Below, one piece after another: positions 25,216 through 30,956 of a stretch of DNA of 30,956 bases. The position numbers and the translations under genes are program-made. The number at the start of each line of letters is the position of its first letter. Position 1 is the first letter of the stretch. The notes under the pieces were generated by a model that worked only from the letters and a program-made list of their open reading frames with translations, was not told where the DNA came from and searched no databases. The DNA lies in the NCBI GenBank assembly GCA_910583775.1, contig CAJTYD010000028.1, positions 1 through 30,956 on the forward strand. Reading direction: 5' to 3'. This DNA comes from an uncultured Muribaculaceae bacterium (lineage in GTDB: Bacteria; Bacteroidota; Bacteroidia; Bacteroidales; Muribaculaceae).

Positions 25216-25830
25216 TCAATCAATAAGTGCGAAACGATAACCCTGGTCCAGAAGCCATTCCAGGCTCTCCGGAAGCGCCTTCAGATTCTTGCCGATGCTT
25301 TTCAGAGAATCGTGAAAGACCACTATCGAGCCGGGACGCACATATTTTTTCACATTGCCGACCACATCCTCCGCCGAAAGGCGGGAACTGTAATCGCGGG
25401 TGACAAGATCGAACATTATGATCCTGTAGCGGGAAAAGAGAAGGCGCGCCTGACTCTTCCTCATGAACCCGTGAGGCGGACGGAAAAGCCCGCTCTTGAT
25501 ATGCACGGCCGCGTGTATGACGTCATCCACATAATCCACGGTCGAAGTGAAGAGCCCCTGCAGATGATGCATCGTGTGGTTTCCCACCGCATGTCCACGC
25601 CGCAATACCTCCTGATAGAGCTCAGGATATTTCCTCACGTTGTCGCCAACCATAAAGAAAGTGGCCTTCACCCCATAGCGGTCGAGCGTGTCGAGCACCC
25701 AAGGTGTCGACTCCGGAATCGGGCCGTCGTCAAAAGTGAGATAAATCTTCCCGTCGGTTCCGTCGAGCATGAACTCCCCGTAGGGAAAAAGCCGGCGCAT
25801 TATCTTTGGTGGACGCTCTATAAACATCAC
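25216..25830 (-). CDS. Polysaccharide deacetylase (NodB/CE4 family)
   Basis: CE4 enzymes remove N- or O-acetyl groups from envelope or extracellular glycans. The 204-residue product carries the five motifs: TFDDG (32-36, Asp34 and Asp35), 'GNHTMHH' with metal ligands His85 and His89, RPPHG at 117-121, a 'D-x-x-TRDY' strand near 141-147, and VFHDS at 171-175. No clear signal peptide is present, so it may act in the cytoplasm or be anchored otherwise. It starts 17 bp after the DUF2723 gene, so the two are very likely co-transcribed. Confidence 0.92.
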   Translation of the reverse strand: MMFIERPPKIMRRLFPYGEFMLDGTDGKIYLTFDDGPIPESTPWVLDTLDRYGVKATFFMVGDNVRKYPELYQEVLRRGHAVGNHTMHHLQGLFTSTVDYVDDVIHAAVHIKSGLFRPPHGFMRKSQARLLFSRYRIIMFDLVTRDYSSRLSAEDVVGNVKKYVRPGSIVVFHDSLKSIGKNLKALPESLEWLLDQGYRFALID

Positions 25831-25847
25831 TTCTCAGGTGTTGAAGG

Positions 25848-28800
25848 TTATTTATGAAGCGCGTTATAAGCGTCGTTCAGACGTTTGCTCCGGGCCATAT
25901 CTACCTTACGGATATTCTCGTCGGTATCCAGAGCCTCCTTCGAGATTCCGGCCTCGATATAACGGTTATATACCTCATAGAACATCGAGTCGAGATAACG
26001 GTCGTCCTCCTTGGCTTTGGAATAGTCCTCGGCCGACATTCCGGCCAGAGCATTGATTGTCTTCGCAACCTCCGAAAGTTCATTCACATAATCCGCCTCC
26101 GTATATCCGCCTTCGAACGCCTTGTCTCCGTAAGCGCGGTCATAGTTGTTCTTAAGTGTCTGCCGGTCGAAACCGTTCTTCTTCAGCAGAGCGTCGGTCT
26201 TCTTCGGATCGCCTCCGTACTGCTCGTAGATCTCGATGAATTTCCAGAACTGATAAGGTGTCAGCTGCGATTCGAGCGTCATCGAAACGTTTCCGAACGA
26301 CCGCGCTATCTCGCGCTGGTAGACCAGATACTGCATGTATCTCTCCATCTGGTTCTCGAGCATCTTCAGCGCCTTTGCGGTGAGCTTCTTGTCGTTAAGA
26401 CGCACGCCGAGCATTCCGTAGAGTTCGGGGAGCGACATAGCCGTCGAGGTTCCGTATCGCCATACACTCTCCGAAAGGTTCTGATTCATCTTCTCCAGCA
26501 CGTTGAGCGCCTTGCGGAAATCCTTCTCGGCGCCCTTCCCGTTCTCCTCGTTTGCCTTGCGGTCGCCGTCGGCGATCAGCTGTGTGGCCACGTCGATCAT
26601 CGACGAGCGGGTGGAGACGAGCATCCTTCGGGCAGTCTCGTCGAAATACGGACGTTTCTGCGGAGTGGCCTTGTCGGCGCCTCCCCAGCGGTAATTGGTA
26701 ACCACATCGTAAGCCCGGTCCGGACGTGCGGGGAGTCCCGACTGCAAGGTAGGCACAAGCTGATGGGTCATGCCAGTCGAGCGGAGATAATCCGAAAGTC
26801 CGACATGATATTCGTTTCCGACGGTCATGCACCAGTAGATCGGACGCGGCCAGCCCTTGGCGGCGTTCGTGGCTATGATGTCGAACATCAGCAGCTCGCC
26901 GAGGCTCACGTAACCCTTGCTCTGCACGGCCGAAGCCTGACGCAGGTCGATCACGATCTCGTCGACGATTCGGGCTGTGTCTTCGGGAGCTACGAGTCCT
27001 CGCTTGATCACGGCCGCCTTGTCGACAGGTATGGTCAGTACGCTGCTCGGGAGAACAGGATAGCCGTAGTCGGGATCCTGCGCCTTACCCGAATATACGA
27101 GCTTGAGACTCGACAGCAGATCGGCCGGGGCCGTCTCGCGTCCGGGGATGGTAACGTCGGCTTTTCCGTAGGCTATGTCTTCGGGCTTGGACGTGAAGTC
27201 TACCGGCTTGGCTGTATAGCTCTGGCTCCGCATCTGGTTGGCATACCAGTCGGAGACAAGATAACTCAGGTTGATGATCTTGACGTCGGGACGCACGCCC
27301 TCCACCTCCTGGGCATACCAGAGCGGGAAGGTGTCGTTGTCGCCGTTGCAGAAGACAATGGCGTCCGGCTCAAGACTGTTGAGATAATTGATGGCGAAAT
27401 CGCGCGCCGCATATCTGCCGCTGCGGTCATGGTCGTCCCAGGTCTGGCTCACCATCTGCACCGGGACTACAAGTCCGATTACACACGCGGCTCCCGCAGT
27501 ATAGGTCATTGCCTTTCTGCCGCGCGCCGCAAGGCGGAGCAGCTGCCAGAGGGCGGCCACTCCCATGCCTATCCAGATAGCGAAAGCGTAGAAAGATCCG
27601 GCGAACGCATAGTCTCGCTCGCGCGGCTGGTTAGGCGGCTGGTTCAGATAAAGAACGATCGCGATTCCCGTCATGAAGAAGAGGAAGAAAACCACCCAGA
27701 ACTGCTCGATACCGCGCTTTCCGGCAAACGCCTGCCAGAGCAGACCCAGAATGCCCAGAATCAGAGGCAGCATGTAATATACATTGTGTCCGGGGTTATC
27801 CTTACCGAGTTCGTCGGGCAGCTTCGACTGGTCGCCTAAACGGGCGTTGTCGATGAGGGGGATGCCCGATATCCAGTTTCCGGCGTCGATCTCTCCACGC
27901 TGGTTCAGCACATCGTTCTGACGGCCGGCGAAGTTCCACATGAAATATCGCAGATACATGTGGGAGAGCTGATAATTGAAGAAATATTCGAGATTCTGCG
28001 CTATCGTCGGCTTATATCCCATTTTCTGGGGGAAGTTCACCGTTCCGCTCACAGGATTGACGAAAGGCTGACCCTGGGTGTCGACCTCGGGTATCTTTTC
28101 CCCCGTGGTCTGATCGACGGCATAAAGCTCCTTAAGGTTCGAGGGAGTGGTGTCCAGGTCGACCCACTGCTTGTAGGCGTCTCGGTGCATGCGGCTGTAG
28201 ATACGGGGGAAGAGCATGTTAAGCTCCGGATTCATCTTTACCTCGGGCTTATAGTCGCTCTTTACGTAATAGTCGCCGCCACGTGCAGCCTTCGCGGCGT
28301 TCGACGCCTGCTCTTCGGTGGAAAGGAAGCCGTATTCCGAAACAGGAACGGCATTTTTCACACCCTTGGCGTAAAGAGGCTTTCCTTTCTCCACCACCTG
28401 CTGGTAATGAGGATAGCTCAGGACAAGAGGCTGGCCGTTCTCCTGATATTGCACGGTGTCATAGCTTAGTGCGACCTGTTCCTTCTGCGGCCCCGAATAG
28501 AGGGTCTCGCCGTAGATCAGCGGATTCTCTCCATACTGCTCGCGGTTAAGGTAAGCGGCGAGGTCAAAAACGTTGTCGGGAGAGTTCTGATTCATCGGAG
28601 TGTCGGCGCTCGAACGGATGAGTATGAGCGCGTAACTCGAATAACCCACGAAGATAACCGCTATGCTCCACATTACAATGCTCAGAGTGCGGACAGGCAA
28701 CGGACGGCTGAAGCCGCTGAATAGCCAGAAGGCAAGACCTGCAAGCAGTATCCAGCCAAGAGTCCAGCCGTTCCCTATGAAGAATATGCCTGAGAGGGCG

Positions 28801-29705
28801 ACCGCGATCAGGAAGGAGAGCTTTATCATCATCGGCGAGCGCTGACGCCACAGCTCGTAAAGCGCCCAGATGAACACCACGGCCGCAAGAACGGCATAGA
28901 AAAGGGCTCCGCTGTTGAAGCTCATGTTGAAGCCGTTTACGAACAGCAGCTCGAAACGCTGCGCCATCTTGATGAATCCCGGAACAAGTCCGAAAAGCAC
29001 CAAGGCGATTATAACGAACGAAAGCAGAAGTGCGAGCAGCGACTTGACCAGATCCATATTCTTCCATTTGCGGTAGGCGAATACAAGCACAATCGCCGGG
29101 ATGCAGAGCAGGTTGAGAAGATGGACGGCGATGCTGATGCCGATCACGTAGGCTATGAGGATGAGATAGCGGTCGGAATGAGGCTCGTCGGCCTTGTCCT
29201 CCCATTTGAGTATAAGCCAGAAGACGAGTGCCGTGCAGAACGAGGAGAACGCATATACCTCGCCCTCGACGGCCGAGAACCAGAAGGTATCGCTCCAGCA
29301 GTATGCGAGGGCCCCGACAACGCCGGATCCCATGATCACAAGGTATTTCGCAAGCGAGATCTCACCGTGATAACGGTCCTTGACAAGCAGACGGCGCACA
29401 AGATGCGTTATCGTCCAGAAAAGCATCAGAATTGTCAGGGCCGAAAGCAGTCCGCTCATCGCGTTTACCATCAACGAGACATGCTGGGCGTCGGGAGCGA
29501 AATTGGCGAAAAAGCGGGCCGTAAGCATGAAGATAGGGTTGCCCGGCGGGTGACCCACTTCAAGTTTGTCTGCCTGGATTATAAACTCCCCGCAATCCCA
29601 ATAGGAAGCGGTCGGCTCCAGAGTGAGCCAGTAGGTGACAAGAGCTATCGCGAAGACAACCCAGCCCGTCACGTTATTTATCAACTGATATTTCTTTGTC
29701 AGCAT
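25848..29705 (-). CDS. DUF2723 multi-pass membrane protein (GT-C glycosyltransferase-like)
   Basis: The start is placed at the ATG at 29705 (MLTKKYQLINNVTGW), which matches the usual start of this family; a longer start at 29747 adds 14 residues. The N-terminal part has the DUF2723 signature 'TLEPTASYWDCGEFI', 'KLEVGHPPGNPIFML', and about ten membrane helices. A conserved 'NQPPNQPRERDYAFAGSFYAF' and further helices lie near 740-800. A large soluble part follows, with 'FCNGDNDTFPLWYAQEVEGVRPDVKIINLSYL', and a helical C-terminus. This looks like a GT-C-type glycosyltransferase with a periplasmic tail, and the family is associated with protein O-glycosylation in Bacteroidota. The donor and acceptor are not evident. 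It is the first gene of the minus-strand run. Confidence 0.88.
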   Translation of the reverse strand: MLTKKYQLINNVTGWVVFAIALVTYWLTLEPTASYWDCGEFIIQADKLEVGHPPGNPIFMLTARFFANFAPDAQHVSLMVNAMSGLLSALTILMLFWTITHLVRRLLVKDRYHGEISLAKYLVIMGSGVVGALAYCWSDTFWFSAVEGEVYAFSSFCTALVFWLILKWEDKADEPHSDRYLILIAYVIGISIAVHLLNLLCIPAIVLVFAYRKWKNMDLVKSLLALLLSFVIIALVLFGLVPGFIKMAQRFELLFVNGFNMSFNSGALFYAVLAAVVFIWALYELWRQRSPMMIKLSFLIAVALSGIFFIGNGWTLGWILLAGLAFWLFSGFSRPLPVRTLSIVMWSIAVIFVGYSSYALILIRSSADTPMNQNSPDNVFDLAAYLNREQYGENPLIYGETLYSGPQKEQVALSYDTVQYQENGQPLVLSYPHYQQVVEKGKPLYAKGVKNAVPVSEYGFLSTEEQASNAAKAARGGDYYVKSDYKPEVKMNPELNMLFPRIYSRMHRDAYKQWVDLDTTPSNLKELYAVDQTTGEKIPEVDTQGQPFVNPVSGTVNFPQKMGYKPTIAQNLEYFFNYQLSHMYLRYFMWNFAGRQNDVLNQRGEIDAGNWISGIPLIDNARLGDQSKLPDELGKDNPGHNVYYMLPLILGILGLLWQAFAGKRGIEQFWVVFFLFFMTGIAIVLYLNQPPNQPRERDYAFAGSFYAFAIWIGMGVAALWQLLRLAARGRKAMTYTAGAACVIGLVVPVQMVSQTWDDHDRSGRYAARDFAINYLNSLEPDAIVFCNGDNDTFPLWYAQEVEGVRPDVKIINLSYLVSDWYANQMRSQSYTAKPVDFTSKPEDIAYGKADVTIPGRETAPADLLSSLKLVYSGKAQDPDYGYPVLPSSVLTIPVDKAAVIKRGLVAPEDTARIVDEIVIDLRQASAVQSKGYVSLGELLMFDIIATNAAKGWPRPIYWCMTVGNEYHVGLSDYLRSTGMTHQLVPTLQSGLPARPDRAYDVVTNYRWGGADKATPQKRPYFDETARRMLVSTRSSMIDVATQLIADGDRKANEENGKGAEKDFRKALNVLEKMNQNLSESVWRYGTSTAMSLPELYGMLGVRLNDKKLTAKALKMLENQMERYMQYLVYQREIARSFGNVSMTLESQLTPYQFWKFIEIYEQYGGDPKKTDALLKKNGFDRQTLKNNYDRAYGDKAFEGGYTEADYVNELSEVAKTINALAGMSAEDYSKAKEDDRYLDSMFYEVYNRYIEAGISKEALDTDENIRKVDMARSKRLNDAYNALHK

Positions 29706-29783
29706 AACGCTCTGAAAGATAATTTTAAGCAAGAACGGCATTAACACGATTTTACCGAAATCTCGCTATAGATAATTAATTTG

Positions 29784-29791
29784 CAAATTTA
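29784..29791 (-). promoter_or_regulatory. Candidate -7 box TAAATTTG for the DUF2723 run
   Basis: On the minus strand TAAATTTG matches TAnnTTTG exactly, 78 bp upstream of the chosen start. A TTTGG element further upstream is only 12 bp away, too close for a normal -33, so the assignment is tentative. Confidence 0.4.
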
Positions 29792-29857
29792 CGATTTTTT
29801 TGCCAAATTAGCGGAAAATAACTAATTAAAAGTTATTAAAGCCTTCCTCCTCTCCCC

Positions 29858-29945
29858 TTAGACTTTTAAAGTCGTTAACGTCTTTAACGACCTTAAAGTC
29901 CTTAAAGACCTTAGAAACCTTAAAGACCTTAGAAACCTTATAGTC
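29858..29945. repeat. Degenerate short tandem repeat of CCTTAAAG-type units
   Basis: Units of eight to nine bases such as CCTTAAAGT, CCTTAAAGA and CCTTAGAAA follow one another. An 18-base unit ACCTTAAAGACCTTAGAA occurs twice in tandem. The left part contains near-palindromes (GACTTTTAAAGTC, CGTTAACG). Confidence 0.75.
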
Positions 29946-30272
29946 CCTTCAAAAAAACTCAAATAATTTTTCAAAATTTCATATTCAAAATTGCGTCAGA
30001 TTTGTTATATGATAAAGAGCAGTTATGATTTTGACAAAGACAATATTGTAATTAAGATCTTAATCATTGGTTATTAGTATATTACAGATCAAAAGATAAA
30101 ATCTCTTCAATTCTTTCGATTCGTGATTAATTATAATTTATGAAGATTGCAATTCAATTATTGCATTGTACTTAATCACTCCGCTCCTCTGGAGTCGTTT
30201 AAACCGAATGTCGGAAACACGATTATCAGTTTAGACATCTTCATACTCAAGGCGCTTTAAAATTACAAAGAG

Positions 30273-30710
30273 GTGAAAATTTCAATCGACAAATGGATAA
30301 AGAAACTCGGGATGCCCCTGATAATTACCGAGGACGGCAAGCTCTGTTTTCTGATAGATACAGGAGCCTCTTATAATGTGCTGTTGCGTGATGCCTATGA
30401 AAGATGCAAGAATGACTTTAAGAAACTCGGGAAACACGACTTCCTTTTAGGAATGGTCGGAGACCCACAGAAAATATTCATGGTTTCCGGCAACATCAAA
30501 TTAGGAGGTGCTGTTTATGAAGGAGAATTCGGAGTTCTTGAGAGCACGGAAGCCATGAACAACGTCAAGATTCTAACCGGCCTGCAGATCGACGGAGCCA
30601 TCGGTGTGGAATTCCTTTCAAAATACGGCATGGTGCTTGATTTCGCCACCAACGAACTACGCGACTCGATATCCAACAACAGCTACTCGCCGCGCGAGGA
30701 CCGGAAATAG
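30273..30710 (+). CDS. Small retropepsin-like aspartyl protease domain protein
   Basis: This 145-residue protein has the catalytic motif FLIDTGASYNVLL with Asp29 at residue 29, followed by a strand-rich core and 'IDGAIGVEFLSKYGMVLDFATNEL', the second half-motif of single-lobe aspartyl proteases of the retropepsin type. An in-frame TAA at 30258 leaves GTG 30273 as the only start before the conserved region (VKISIDKWIKKLGMP). There is no signal peptide. Such proteins form a dimeric active site. Its C-terminal tail is basic and Ser-rich. The same domain type is fused to TPRs at 5957-8038. Function unknown. Confidence 0.72.
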   Translation: MKISIDKWIKKLGMPLIITEDGKLCFLIDTGASYNVLLRDAYERCKNDFKKLGKHDFLLGMVGDPQKIFMVSGNIKLGGAVYEGEFGVLESTEAMNNVKILTGLQIDGAIGVEFLSKYGMVLDFATNELRDSISNNSYSPREDRK

Positions 30711-30752
30711 ACACATACATATACCATAAAAACACTCTCATGTTAAAATAAG

Positions 30753-30790
30753 TAGTGCCTGCCAGGCAAAAAGATCCCCGGCAGGCACTA
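30753..30790. terminator. Bidirectional terminator after the retropepsin-like gene
   Basis: TAGTGCCTGCC (30753-30763) pairs perfectly with GGCAGGCACTA (30780-30790) over 11 bp with a 16-base loop. It is flanked by A/T-rich sequence (AAATAAG and TTTAATA), which fits a terminator for the upstream gene. Confidence 0.7.
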
Positions 30791-30825
30791 TTTAATATAA
30801 AGTTTAAACAATAACTCGTCAACTC

Positions 30826-30846
30826 GGACGCACGAACCGTGCGTCC
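30826..30846. repeat. GGACGCACG hairpin element
   Basis: GGACGCACG, a 3-base loop and CGTGCGTCC form a perfect 9-bp stem, followed by CTACATCG. From memory, similar hairpins recur in intergenic DNA of gut Bacteroidales, so it is probably a dispersed repeat. This cannot be tested within the window, where it occurs once. The rest of the right end (30847-30956) holds a run of CTCCTGT-type units near 30927-30945 and no gene. Confidence 0.55.
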
Positions 30847-30956
30847 CTACATCGCCTCCAACACCTCCGCGACGCTCCTGTGCTAAAACAAGTCGAAGAC
30901 ACCTATGACACACAATTTGTAATCCTGTTCTCCTGTACTCCTGTCTAAAATAAAAA

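Larger units (their letters stand above)
29748..30272. other. AT-rich intergenic region between divergent units
   Basis: This 525-bp region has no convincing reading frame. It contains the DUF2723 promoter candidate, a short tandem repeat (29858-29945), the 14-bp perfect palindrome ATTAAGATCTTAAT (30051-30064) and a TTGACA-like element near 30032. It is otherwise AT-rich sequence in which I see no RNA gene. Confidence 0.6.

Noticed and set aside
25854..27839. 661-codon open frame on the plus strand opposite the DUF2723 gene
   Set aside because: It lies wholly antisense to the soluble part of a recognised gene, has no domain and mirrors its codon pattern.
29858..29945. Possible CRISPR array
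   Set aside because: The units are only 8-9 or 18 bases long, degenerate and without unique spacers, and no cas gene is nearby.

Overview
The window looks like chromosomal DNA of a gut-type Bacteroidota, most likely order Bacteroidales and possibly close to Muribaculaceae. This rests on five promoter candidates with the Bacteroidota -7 box TAnnTTTG (upstream of a lipoprotein gene, an XRE/ImmA regulator, satD, miaB and a DUF2723 gene), on the scarcity of clear Shine-Dalgarno sequences, and on families typical of the phylum (DUF2723, DUF4271, succinate-type CoA transferase). The species assignment is inference. I recognised no tRNA, rRNA, CRISPR array, transposase or phage structural gene.

Region 1 (1-5.9 kb, plus strand, AT-rich): a tight same-strand cassette. 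It holds a left-truncated protein with Ig-like repeats, a DUF4407 membrane/coiled-coil protein, a 51-residue basic mini-protein that overlaps the DUF4407 stop, a large superfamily-1 helicase and a stand-alone WYL-domain protein. This set looks like an uncharacterised conflict or defence module and is the best candidate for a new system. Composition changes sharply just after it.

Region 2 (5.9-13.8 kb, plus strand): an accessory stretch. It holds a secreted TPR protein fused to a retropepsin-like protease domain, a DUF805 membrane protein, a YbjN-like protein and a lipoprotein. Next come an XRE-ImmA/IrrE regulator with its promoter inside a perfect inverted repeat, a PIN toxin gene broken by an in-frame TAA, a DUF1810 protein, a SanA-like/NAGPA-like fusion, and two antitoxin-like genes without visible toxins.

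Region 3 (13.9-15.7 kb): a satD-DUF3307 pair on the minus strand bracketed by two nearly identical 115-bp direct repeats, each with two hairpins. The satD promoter overlaps a 32-bp palindrome and a second inverted repeat with the same half-site.

Region 4 (15.7-29.8 kb): core genes. These are a CoA transferase/hydrolase (minus) and miaB (plus), then a seven-gene minus-strand run read from 29.7 down to 18.8 kb: DUF2723 glycosyltransferase-like protein, polysaccharide deacetylase, SDR epimerase, DUF4271 protein, hemD, a two-receiver/PPDK_N ATP-grasp protein and a coiled-coil partner. Spacings from -10 to +74 bp suggest one transcription unit.

Region 5 (29.8-31 kb): AT-rich intergenic DNA with a short tandem repeat, a small retropepsin-like gene related in type to the TPR fusion, a terminator and a hairpin repeat.
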